Origin: JBKPFU01 sp046728975
GTDB lineage: Bacteria; Actinomycetota; Thermoleophilia; Gaiellales; Gaiellaceae
DNA: 12,968 nucleotides
Reading direction: 5' to 3'
NCBI GenBank assembly: GCA_046728975.1
Contig: JBKPFU010000134.1
Location: 1 to 12,968, forward strand
Within the stretch, counting starts at the first letter, position 1, and every line of letters starts with the position of its first letter. Below are positions 5,311 through 11,839 of this stretch, piece by piece. The translations under genes and the position numbers were made by a program. The notes beneath the pieces were generated by a model. That model made no database searches. It was not told the DNA's origin and saw only the letters and a list, made by a program, of their open reading frames with translations.

Positions 5311-8300
5311 TTAGCAGAGCTTGTTGTTGTTGTACTTGTCGAGCGTCGTCGCGAGGCTGTTGGCCAGGTTCGCGTCCGCCGTCGTCAGCTTCGGCGAGTA
5401 GCCGTTCCCGTCGAAGTTGTACTTCGTCAGGAGGGCGTGCGCCTGGTTGATCGCGGTCGCCGAAGCGGCACACTGGCCTGCCCCGGAACCGACGTTCAGG
5501 TCGGCCGCGAGCAACTGGGCCGCCATGTTGAACAGCGGATCGCTCGACATCTTCTTGCCAGTGAGCGTCTGCTTGCTCAGGATGTTGACGGCGTTCCTGC
5601 AGACGGTCGACGGGCTCTGCGTGAGCGGGTTCAGCACCAGCAGACCGAGGGTCACCGGCGTGCCGGCCTGAGCCATCTTCAGCAGCGTCTGGTCGAGCAC
5701 CGGCTTCTGCCCGCCGCCCGTGCAGGACGACCAGTTCTTCCAGTAGCCGATGGTGAGCGCCATCCCGCCTGGCGGCGGCTTGTTGTCGATGGCGAACGAC
5801 TTCGTCTCACCTGCCGCGACCGTGAAGTCGGTGCAGACGACGCTGTTGTCCCCGCTCGGGTTGTAGACCGAGTACAGCGGCGGTCCGAGCGTCGTCGTCC
5901 AGCCCGGCTGCATCTGCTCGCAGAGCTGGTACGTCGTCCCCGGCACCAGGTACGTGCTGAAGTTGATCACGCCGCCGTTGGCGGCATTCGCCGTCCCGGT
6001 CTCCAGGATCGTGCCCGCCTGGGCCGCAGAAGCTCCCGTGCGGAGCTGGAACGTGAACGACTGCGAGCCCGAGGGCGCCGTACCGTTCACTGTCTTGACC
6101 ACCTTCGCCTTCCCGCGAGCACGGTTCGTGAACGTGCAGGTGACGGTCTCGCCCGCGCTTACGTCGATGTTGCTCACCGGGCTGCCGTCGTCACAGGTCG
6201 AGCTGGTCAGATCCCAACCGGCGGGCACGGTCTCGGACGCGCTGTAGCCGTTGCCGGGCACCACGTTCGAGTACGTCTGCTGGTCGCCGTTCTTGAGGCT
6301 GAAGCTCGAGGGGCTGAGCCCGCCGCCGGCCGAGAACGAGAAGCTCATGTCGGTCGGGTCGGGGCTCGGGTTCGTGACCTTCTTGATGATGATCTTGCCG
6401 CGCTGCCGGTTCGTCTTCGTGCACTCGAAGGTCTTGCCGGCGTCGGCCGGGTGGTCGACGGTGAAGCTACAACCGCTGCTCCCCGTCTCGTCCCAACCGG
6501 CCTGCGGCGTCTCCGTGATCGTGTAGCTGCCCTCCTGGAGGTCCGTCGCGAAGGCGACGAAGCCGGTGCCGGTGGTGGTGACCTTCTCGCCGCCCGCGGG
6601 CGTGCCGGGACCGGTCAGCGTCATCTCCCAACCGGCCTCGCTGCCTGCCGGGTTGGTGACCTTCTTCACCTTTGCGTGCGCAGCGGTGAGCGTATTCGCG
6701 AACGAAACGGAGCCCGAGCACGAAGGCAGGTTGATCGCCTTCACCTTGTCGGCCTGCGCGTCCCATTTGCCGCTCGCCGAGCCGACTTCCTTCACCGTGT
6801 AGGTGCCCGGAGCCAGGTTCGGGACGTCGACGTGGTCGCTCGTCTCGCCTGCGGCGAAGTCGATCGACGGGCTCGCCACGAGCGCGTTCGAGCTGTCGTA
6901 GACCTCGAAGTTGAACGTCTCGGTCTCCGAGCCCTGCAAGACGTCCGGGATCGACTTGTTGATCGTCAGCGTCACCCTTGCATCCGCCGATACGCTCACG
7001 CTCGCGGTGGCCTGCTTGCTGAAGCCGTCCGACCCGTTCAGCGTTGCGGTATCCGAAAGCGTCCCGGACGAGCTCACGCCCGAGTCGACGTAGATCGTCT
7101 TGTCGAACGAGACGGAGCCGTCGCCGTTCTGCGTGTCGGACAGCCAGCTGACCGTCCCGCTCGTCTTCGTCCCGGCGACGTAGCCGCCCTGGAACGAACC
7201 GGAGGCTCCCGAGAACGAGTCGGCCGAGTACTCGAACGACCCGGTGATGCTCTCGTCGTCCGAGATCGCGGCCGTCTGGTTCAGCTCGGGCCCTGAGAAC
7301 TGCACGGGCGCCGACGCGGTAGCCATCGTGTTTCCGGGAACCGGGACGCCCGTCACCTTGTCGGTGTAAGTGGCGGTGGCGACGTCGTTCAGGTTCGTCG
7401 TCCCGTCGGGCACCGTCGTCTGGTGCGTGAGGACGAGGAAGTTGGATGTATTCGCCGGGACGTCGATCGGGCCGGACGTAGCCGTGTCGAGCACGGTCGT
7501 CCCCGAGCGGATGTCGTCGGAGACCGTGGTCGTGATCACACGCGCCGCGGGGTTCGTGGCGTAGACGTGCGTGATGACCGTGATCGGGCCGCTCGGCGTC
7601 GCGGCCTTCTTCTCCCAGCTGATCGTGATCTTGACGCCGGCGGAACGTGACTGCGAGGCGTCGCAGGTGTTTCCGAACGAGACCGTGGCCGGGGTTGCGT
7701 CCTTCGTGATGTCCCAGACGTGGTCCGAGCCCTGCGTCGCCGTCATGTCCTTTTTGATCGACTGGGGTTTGATCTCACCGACCGGGAGGCTGAGGCGCTT
7801 CTGGCCGATGCCGCTCGAGGTCAAGCTTTGGTTCCACAGGTTCGACTGGAGCGACGAACCGCTGAAGTTGTGCGCTCCGAGCGCCAGTCGCTGGTAGTAG
7901 TCGTAGACGCAGGTCGAGCCGGCCTGCTGGCTCACGGTCACGAGGCGGTAGATCGTCTGATCGGCTCCGCCGACACCTCCGCCGGGCGGGGTGATCGTCT
8001 GCGGCCCCGTTGTCGCGGCCGTGCAGCTCGCATCGGAGAGCGAGGTGTTCAGGCCGAGGGCGCTGATGACATCCCAGCCCGTGCCCGTGCCGGCACCGTT
8101 CTTGTAATCGCCGGCGACGATGAACTTGTAGGTCTGCGTCCCACCGTCGTCCCTCAAGGTGACGCGGTGCGGAACGAGGTCGAGCTCGTTCCAGCCCTTG
8201 CCGAGGTTCCCTGTCGTGTATTCGCTGTCCGGACAGATGAAATCGCCGTTTACGTTCGGCAGCGTGATCGAGCCGTCGTTGCGACAGCCCTCGAGCGTGA

Positions 8301-8436
8301 AGTTGATGTGGTCCGGATCGCCTGTGGCGGCAAATGACCCACCTGCCGCGAGTACGAGCGCCCCGAGCACAGCCAAGAGGACGCATCTCAGCACCCTCTG
8401 CCGTCCACGGGGCGTGGTCGTCTTCCCTCTCTTCAC
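5311..8436 (-). CDS. Large secreted surface protein with prealbumin/SpaA-like repeats
   Basis: A 1041-residue exported protein. GTG 8436 is chosen over the open frame's 8472 because AAGGGAG lies four bases upstream and the signal peptide then starts properly: basic residues VKRGKTTTPRGRQR, a hydrophobic core LLAVLGALVLAAGG and likely cleavage after SFA (about residue 37). The N-terminal ~450 residues are Ser/Thr/Gly-rich beta-type sequence. Four prealbumin/SpaA (Cna-B-like) units follow, starting near 490 (LTINKSIPD), 584 (AKVKKVTNPAGS), 677 (KIIIKKVTNPSP) and 772 (KAKVVKTVNGTA), each with the ETPQAGW/ETVPAGW-type turn and an FTN/FANT end strand. A C-terminal domain from about 892 opens with LTIGYWKNWSSC and ends in KYNNNKLC. 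There is no LPxTG motif and no C-terminal membrane helix, so anchoring is not sortase-type. A structural or adhesive role is inferred from architecture only. Confidence 0.85.
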   Translation of the reverse strand: MKRGKTTTPRGRQRVLRCVLLAVLGALVLAAGGSFAATGDPDHINFTLEGCRNDGSITLPNVNGDFICPDSEYTTGNLGKGWNELDLVPHRVTLRDDGGTQTYKFIVAGDYKNGAGTGTGWDVISALGLNTSLSDASCTAATTGPQTITPPGGGVGGADQTIYRLVTVSQQAGSTCVYDYYQRLALGAHNFSGSSLQSNLWNQSLTSSGIGQKRLSLPVGEIKPQSIKKDMTATQGSDHVWDITKDATPATVSFGNTCDASQSRSAGVKITISWEKKAATPSGPITVITHVYATNPAARVITTTVSDDIRSGTTVLDTATSGPIDVPANTSNFLVLTHQTTVPDGTTNLNDVATATYTDKVTGVPVPGNTMATASAPVQFSGPELNQTAAISDDESITGSFEYSADSFSGASGSFQGGYVAGTKTSGTVSWLSDTQNGDGSVSFDKTIYVDSGVSSSGTLSDTATLNGSDGFSKQATASVSVSADARVTLTINKSIPDVLQGSETETFNFEVYDSSNALVASPSIDFAAGETSDHVDVPNLAPGTYTVKEVGSASGKWDAQADKVKAINLPSCSGSVSFANTLTAAHAKVKKVTNPAGSEAGWEMTLTGPGTPAGGEKVTTTGTGFVAFATDLQEGSYTITETPQAGWDETGSSGCSFTVDHPADAGKTFECTKTNRQRGKIIIKKVTNPSPDPTDMSFSFSAGGGLSPSSFSLKNGDQQTYSNVVPGNGYSASETVPAGWDLTSSTCDDGSPVSNIDVSAGETVTCTFTNRARGKAKVVKTVNGTAPSGSQSFTFQLRTGASAAQAGTILETGTANAANGGVINFSTYLVPGTTYQLCEQMQPGWTTTLGPPLYSVYNPSGDNSVVCTDFTVAAGETKSFAIDNKPPPGGMALTIGYWKNWSSCTGGGQKPVLDQTLLKMAQAGTPVTLGLLVLNPLTQSPSTVCRNAVNILSKQTLTGKKMSSDPLFNMAAQLLAADLNVGSGAGQCAASATAINQAHALLTKYNFDGNGYSPKLTTADANLANSLATTLDKYNNNKLC

Positions 8437-8440
8437 GTTA

Positions 8441-8452
8441 CTCCCTTCCCTT
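8441..8452 (-). promoter_or_regulatory. Ribosome-binding site fixing the surface-protein start
   Basis: On the minus strand AAGGGAAGGGAG is followed by four bases, TAAC, and the GTG at 8436. It is the only strong purine-rich site near the 5' end of this gene and shifts the start 36 bases downstream of the longest open frame. Confidence 0.7.
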
Positions 8453-8566
8453 ACCGCAGGATCGCGACGCACCGTCGTCCAGGCGAGCGGCCGGCAGCCG
8501 TTGCCGCACCTTGCGTCAGCGCGTCATGGGAAGGGGGCGCTTTTCCTGTGTTCGATCCCCCGGGGA

Positions 8567-8587
8567 CGTCACGCGTCGGACGTGACG
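8567..8587. repeat. Inverted repeat CGTCACG-N7-CGTGACG
   Basis: Seven-base perfect arms (8567-8573 and 8581-8587) around a seven-base spacer. The centre-to-centre distance of 14 bases and position about 140 bases upstream of the surface-protein start make it either an operator for a dimeric regulator or a leader hairpin. Function is not shown. Confidence 0.4.
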
Positions 8588-8713
8588 CCTTCCCAGGATC
8601 CGCAGACGATCGCTCAAACGCCGCATGCGTTGCGACTATCGCGAACGAGTCTAGGAACGTGTGGAAAAGCGGTGAATAGCGCAATTGCACCATTTCCGCC
8701 CTAGGGCGACTGA

Positions 8714-8739
8714 CCTGGAAGTCCAGGCCGAAGCCTGGA
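8714..8739. promoter_or_regulatory. Mutually exclusive hairpins / direct repeats upstream of the response regulator
   Basis: CCTGGA-AG-TCCAGG (8714-8727) is a near-palindrome, and TCCAGGC-CGAA-GCCTGGA (8722-8728 with 8733-8739) is a 7-bp stem with a CGAA loop; both use the same TCCAGG, so only one can form. CCTGGAA also recurs directly at 8714 and 8734, exactly 20 bases apart, which puts both copies on nearly the same DNA face. It lies about 80-105 bases upstream of the regulator start and could be an operator or an RNA switch. Confidence 0.4.
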
Positions 8740-8820
8740 AATAGGCCTCATGTCAGGTTACGCTTGGAGAGCGGCACCCCTCAGCGGCGCATTTCCTAAC
8801 CCCTCCGGATCACAAGCGGC

Positions 8821-9471
8821 ATGACCCCACCTTCGATACTGGTCGTCGACGACGACAGCGAGTTCCGACGGCTCGTTGCGACCCTGCTCGGCGACATCGG
8901 CTGCAGGATCGTGGAGGCAGCCGACCGCGATCAGGCGCTCGCCGCCGTCGATGCCGAGCGCCCGAGACTCGTTCTCGTCGATGTCCACTTGCCGGGCATG
9001 AGTGGGTACGACATCTGCCTCGAGCTGCGAGACCGTTTCGGCAGCCAGCTTCCGATCGTCTTCATTTCCGGGACGAGGACGGAGCCAATCGATCGCGCGG
9101 GCGGCCTACTGCTCGGAGCCGATGACTACATCGTCAAACCGTTCGATGCCGGTGAATTCGTCGCCCGCGTCCGCCGGTTTCTCCGGAACCGGGGCACCGA
9201 CGGGGCCGACAATCCAGCTCTTGGCGCGATCTCCCGGCTGACCCCGCGGGAACGGGAGGTTCTCGACCATCTTGCGGAGGGGGAGAACCAGATCGAGATC
9301 GCCGAGGCACTGTTCATCAGCCCGAAGACAGTGGCCGGCCACATCCAGCGCGTCCTCGCGAAGCTTGACGTCCGCAGTCGCGCGGAGGCGGTCGCGCTCG
9401 TGCTGCGGTCACATTCGCACCAGCGCGACGTCGAGGCGCATGCGGACTCTCCGCTCGCCGGCACGGCATAG
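8821..9471 (+). CDS. NarL/FixJ-family response regulator
   Basis: A 216-residue two-domain response regulator. The receiver domain (about 5-122) has the acidic pocket D10-D11-D12, phosphoacceptor D54 in LVLVDVHLPGMSG, S83 at the switch position and K106 in DDYIVKPF, so it should be phosphorylatable. A LuxR-type helix-turn-helix (about 140-198) follows: LTPREREVLDHLAEG, then FISPKTVAGHIQRVLAKLDV with the recognition helix, and RSRAEAVA. A short polar tail ends the protein. No histidine kinase is adjacent, so its partner is elsewhere. No good Shine-Dalgarno precedes the ATG. It is divergent from the surface-protein gene, making that gene a candidate target, and its stop lies ten bases from the end of the convergent PLP-enzyme gene. 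Confidence 0.93.
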   Translation: MTPPSILVVDDDSEFRRLVATLLGDIGCRIVEAADRDQALAAVDAERPRLVLVDVHLPGMSGYDICLELRDRFGSQLPIVFISGTRTEPIDRAGGLLLGADDYIVKPFDAGEFVARVRRFLRNRGTDGADNPALGAISRLTPREREVLDHLAEGENQIEIAEALFISPKTVAGHIQRVLAKLDVRSRAEAVALVLRSHSHQRDVEAHADSPLAGTA

Positions 9472-9481
9472 GCGGCCCGGG

Positions 9482-10642
9482 TTACGGCGCCGTAGTCGCC
9501 GACTCTTGCGTACCACGTCTGCTTCGCTCGACGATCTCGACCATCTGGTCGACGGCGTAGCGCAGCTCGCTGTCGGTGTTGAAGAAGTGCGGGCCGAACC
9601 GTAGCCCCACGTCGGGGCGGCGGTCGCACAGGATGTCGCGCCGCTCGAGCTCGGCGTGCACGGCTTCGAACCCGGGCATGCGCACGACGACGCTGCCGCC
9701 GCGCCTGACCGCATCCCGAGGGCTGACGACGTCGAAGCCCGCCTCGTCGAAGAGGTCGACGAGCAACGCGGTCTGCTCGATCGAGCGCTTTCTGATCCGT
9801 TCCACACCGATCTCCTCGATCACGTCGTACCCCGCAGTAGCGGCGTAGAGCGCCGGCACATTGGGTGTGCCGGTGAGAAACCGGGCGGCGCCCTCCGCGT
9901 ACTCCTGCTCGGGCTCGAACGCGAATGGGCGCGCGTGGGCCTGCCAGCCGGTGAACGTCGGGCGGAGCTGCCCGGCCAGGTCCGGCCGCACGTAGAGCCA
10001 CCCCGCTCCAGGCCCGCCGCAGAGCCATTTGACGCTGCCGCCGACGGCGAAGTCGACATTCAGCTCGGTGACGTCCAGCGGGACGGTGCCGACGGACTGG
10101 TAGGCGTCGAGGACGACGTGGGCGCCGACCTCGTGCGCGCGGCTCATGATCGGCGCGACGTCCTGGATCTCACCCGTCTTGTAGAGGACGTGGCTGATCG
10201 GAACGAGCAGCGTGCGCTCGTCGATCAGGTCGACAACCTCGCGGTCGTCGCCCGCGAGCACGAGCTCGGCTCCGCGCTCGCGCTGCGCCTGATAGAGGTA
10301 GCGAACCGACGGGAACTCGCCCGGCCCGTACACGATCCGGTTGCGAGGCGGCTCGAACCTGAAGCAGGAGAGCACGACCGCTTGCGCGACGGCGACGTTT
10401 TGGTGCATCACGGTCGAGGCGGGCGGCGCGCCGATGATGCGCCCGAGCTGGTCACCGACCGTGAACGGCGCCTCCCACCATCCCTCCATCCACGCGCGCA
10501 CACCGCGGGTCTTCCACTCGCGCGCGTAGGCGAGCAGGCGATCCTCGGCGGCCGCGGGCATGGCGCCGAGCGAGTGGTTGATCAGGTACGTCGTGTCGGC
10601 AAGGATCGGGAACTGCTCGCGGTAATCGGCGAGGTCGCGCAC
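9482..10642 (-). CDS. Kynureninase-like class V PLP-dependent enzyme
   Basis: A 386-residue fold-type I PLP enzyme of the aminotransferase class V group. It resembles kynureninase in YLINHSLGAMP (19-29, compare YLxxNSLG), RAWMEGWWEAP (49-59), VVLDAYQSVGTVPLD (176-190, with the PLP-binding Asp179) and AVGGSVKWLCGGPGAGWLYV (199-218), where Lys205 should form the Schiff base. FLTGTPNVPALYA and the C-terminal VGLRFGPHFFNT also fit. True kynureninases cleave L-kynurenine to anthranilate and alanine and are slightly longer; the substrate here is uncertain, and no other tryptophan-degradation gene is in view. GTG 10642 is preceded at 7 nt by TAAACT, whose TAA is the stop codon of the upstream methyltransferase, so the gene probably has its own leaderless promoter although only ten bases separate the two genes. 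Confidence 0.85.
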   Translation of the reverse strand: MRDLADYREQFPILADTTYLINHSLGAMPAAAEDRLLAYAREWKTRGVRAWMEGWWEAPFTVGDQLGRIIGAPPASTVMHQNVAVAQAVVLSCFRFEPPRNRIVYGPGEFPSVRYLYQAQRERGAELVLAGDDREVVDLIDERTLLVPISHVLYKTGEIQDVAPIMSRAHEVGAHVVLDAYQSVGTVPLDVTELNVDFAVGGSVKWLCGGPGAGWLYVRPDLAGQLRPTFTGWQAHARPFAFEPEQEYAEGAARFLTGTPNVPALYAATAGYDVIEEIGVERIRKRSIEQTALLVDLFDEAGFDVVSPRDAVRRGGSVVVRMPGFEAVHAELERRDILCDRRPDVGLRFGPHFFNTDSELRYAVDQMVEIVERSRRGTQESATTAP

Positions 10643-10655
10643 GCAGCCGAGTTTA
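10643..10655 (-). promoter_or_regulatory. Candidate leaderless -10 of the PLP-enzyme gene
   Basis: Minus-strand TAAACT (10655-10650), the seven bases CGGCTGC, then GTG at 10642. The 16-base block differs at one position from the block before thyX. The first three bases are also the TAA stop of the methyltransferase gene. No clear -35 is seen. Confidence 0.5.
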
Positions 10656-11390
10656 GGGGCGCGCCACAGCGACGAGCCGATGGTCGCGCGAGAGGGGCTC
10701 CCGCTCGAGCAGGCCGCCGAAGAACTCGACCGTAGTGAACCCGGCGTCGCTCAGCATCGCCTGGATCTCCGTCGCCGTGTAGACGCGGAGGCTGAACTCG
10801 AAAACTCTTCGACTGCCGTCGGTACGAATCAGGCGATGTTTGGTATGTACGCGCGAAGCTACGGGATCGAAGCCTCGCTCCTCGAATACGAGTCCGCCGT
10901 CGGGCAGCTCTTGCCATTCGCGCTCGCGGAAGACGCTCATCAGGCGATCCCGGTGCATGGTCTCGAACACGAGCGCTCCTCCAGGACGCAGCACGCGCCT
11001 GAACTCGACGAACGCGGCTCGGGTCTCCTCCTCGCCTCTATACCCCAGCGAGGAGAAGAGATTGAGCACGGCGTCGAAGCTCGCCTCCTCGAAGGGCAGC
11101 TCGCGGTAATCGGCCTCGAGGAAGCGGGGCAATTCTCGGTCACGCGCGCGCTTCTTCGCCTCGGCGATCTGAGCGGCCGAGCGATCGATGCCCGTAACGC
11201 GGTAGCCGGCGTCGGCCAGCGCAATCGAGTGGCGTCCGAACCCGCACGGGCTGTCCAGGATCTCGGCTCCTGGCGAAGAGCCCGCCAGCTCGACGGCGGC
11301 CGCCGCCTCCGCGGCGGAATCCCATTGATCGATCCGCGGGACGTAGGTCTCGAAGTAGAGCACGTCGAAAAATTCGTCCCAGTCGGTCAT
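10653..11390 (-). CDS. Class I SAM-dependent methyltransferase
   Basis: A 245-residue protein with a Rossmann methyltransferase core. Motif I is ILDSPCGFGRHSIALA (44-59), motif II ends in the acidic VTGIDRS (65-71, Asp69 for the SAM ribose), followed by FLEADYRELPF (90-100), the motif IV-like FDAVLNLFSSLGY (105-117) and LRPGGALVFET (134-144). The N-terminus (WDEFFDVLYFETYVP) and the C-terminal beta region (RVYTATEIQAMLSDAGF) are typical of small-molecule methyltransferases; the substrate cannot be read from sequence. ATG 11390 has no Shine-Dalgarno but has TACACT six bases upstream. The gene is followed closely by the PLP-enzyme gene on the same strand and may act in the same pathway. It is divergent from the small secreted protein gene. 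Confidence 0.88.
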   Translation of the reverse strand: MTDWDEFFDVLYFETYVPRIDQWDSAAEAAAAVELAGSSPGAEILDSPCGFGRHSIALADAGYRVTGIDRSAAQIAEAKKRARDRELPRFLEADYRELPFEEASFDAVLNLFSSLGYRGEEETRAAFVEFRRVLRPGGALVFETMHRDRLMSVFREREWQELPDGGLVFEERGFDPVASRVHTKHRLIRTDGSRRVFEFSLRVYTATEIQAMLSDAGFTTVEFFGGLLEREPLSRDHRLVAVARP

Positions 11391-11402
11391 GCGGCGAGTG
11401 TA
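11391..11402 (-). promoter_or_regulatory. Candidate leaderless -10 of the methyltransferase gene
   Basis: Minus-strand TACACT (11402-11397) is followed by six bases, CGCCGC, and then the ATG at 11390. The hexamer is identical to that before thyX, and the following CTCG context is shared. Confidence 0.5.
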
Positions 11403-11441
11403 TTTCGCTCGATCCCTCGAACGAGTGAACTTCGCCGGCCC

Positions 11442-11457
11442 TCACCCAATCGGGTGA
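11442..11457. repeat. TCACCC-AATC-GGGTGA inverted repeat
   Basis: Perfect six-base arms around a four-base centre in the 153-bp divergent space between the methyltransferase and the small secreted protein. It is about 40 bases upstream of the candidate methyltransferase -10 and 90 bases upstream of the secreted-protein start, so it could be an operator for either gene. A GGTC-GACT-GACC element (11470-11481) lies just beyond it. Confidence 0.4.
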
Positions 11458-11526
11458 CGAAAGAGCCCGGTCGACTGACCTACGTTCCGCTCGATTCATA
11501 ACTGCGGCCCCGCCGAACGCGGGCCT

Positions 11527-11543
11527 AGGGAGGAAGAAAAGGG
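11527..11543 (+). promoter_or_regulatory. Strong ribosome-binding site of the SWSD-tail gene
   Basis: AGGGAGGAAGAAAAGGG directly precedes ATG 11544; the GGAGG core sits at suitable distance. A CATAAC hexamer (11498-11503) upstream is a possible -10. This leadered start contrasts with the leaderless arrangement of the divergent methyltransferase. Confidence 0.6.
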
Positions 11544-11831
11544 ATGGCGAGACACGAAGGCATCATTGAGCGCAACGATCGGCGGAACGCCGTCTGGGGC
11601 TCGGGGAAGATCGCGGGCCTTGCAGCTGCCGTTGTCGCCGCGATCGCAGTCGCGGCTCCCGGCACGGCTGGCGCCGCCACCGGGGCGAGCGTGAAGGCGT
11701 ACAACGTCTCCGGGAGCTCGGCGGTGATCGTCGGATACAACTCTTCGATGGCAGTGGACCTGTCGGCGCCGGGCTCCGGCTCCGTCGACGCGGTCTCCTG
11801 GAGCGACGTGTCCTGGAGCGACGCGCTCTAG
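11544..11831 (+). CDS. Small secreted protein with SWSDVSWSD tail
   Basis: A 95-residue protein. The N-terminus is polar and charged (MARHEGIIERNDRRNAVWG), followed by a hydrophobic segment (about 23-43, GKIAGLAAAVVAAIAVAAPG) and a likely signal-peptidase site at TAGA/AT near residue 44. The remaining ~50 residues form a small mature peptide with AYNVSGSSAVIVGYNSS and a C-terminus ending VSWSDVSWSDAL. Tandem SWSD/SWxD motifs occur, to my knowledge, at the C-termini of some actinobacterial secreted subtilase-like proteins; here the tail stands alone without a protease domain. The ATG has a strong purine-rich leader (AGGGAGGAAGAAAAGGG), unlike most genes in the window. Its stop is eight bases from the convergent epimerase gene. 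The function is unknown. Confidence 0.75.
   Translation: MARHEGIIERNDRRNAVWGSGKIAGLAAAVVAAIAVAAPGTAGAATGASVKAYNVSGSSAVIVGYNSSMAVDLSAPGSGSVDAVSWSDVSWSDAL
11793..11822 (+). repeat. 15-bp tandem repeat encoding VSWSD
   Basis: GTCTCCTGGAGCGAC is followed directly by GTGTCCTGGAGCGAC, one mismatch in 15 bases. It encodes the two VSWSD units at the end of the small secreted protein. The near-identity at the DNA level suggests recent duplication or repeat-number variation. Confidence 0.85.
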
Positions 11832-11839
11832 GCGAAGGA

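Larger units (their letters stand above)
8437..8820. other. Divergent intergenic region with several inverted repeats
   Basis: These 384 bases separate the surface-protein gene (minus) from the response-regulator gene (plus). I find no supportable protein gene. It holds a CGTCACG/CGTGACG inverted repeat (8567-8587), alternative hairpins at 8714-8739, and GCGGC/GCCGC arms close to the surface-protein start. A weak plus-strand promoter could be TTGCGA (8630-8635) with TAGGAA 16 bases later. The length leaves room for long 5' leaders and regulator sites for both genes. Confidence 0.6.

Noticed and set aside
5437..7296. A 619-residue plus-strand frame opposite the surface-protein gene.
   Set aside because: It is Arg/Val-rich shadow sequence antisense to a gene with signal peptide, ribosome site and domain repeats.
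8461..8580. Minus-strand leader of the surface-protein gene contains CACAGGAAAAGC and GACGCAAGG around an AGCGC/GCGCT stem, reminiscent of a GEMM-I cyclic-di-GMP riboswitch.
   Set aside because: The match is only partial: the GCAAACC, AAAGCC and 3' GGCAGCCGGG parts of the consensus are not present in the right order. A covariance-model search would be decisive; a hit above threshold would revive it.
9483..9494. TACGGCGCCGTA perfect 12-bp palindrome at the convergent end of the PLP-enzyme gene.
   Set aside because: It lies within the last codons, would give only a 4-bp stem with a 4-base loop, and is too weak for a terminator.
8707..11482. CGACTGACCT occurs upstream of both the response regulator (8707-8716) and the SWSD-tail gene (11473-11482).
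   Set aside because: A shared 10-mer is expected by chance many times in 13 kb, and the flanks do not match, so no common operator is claimed.
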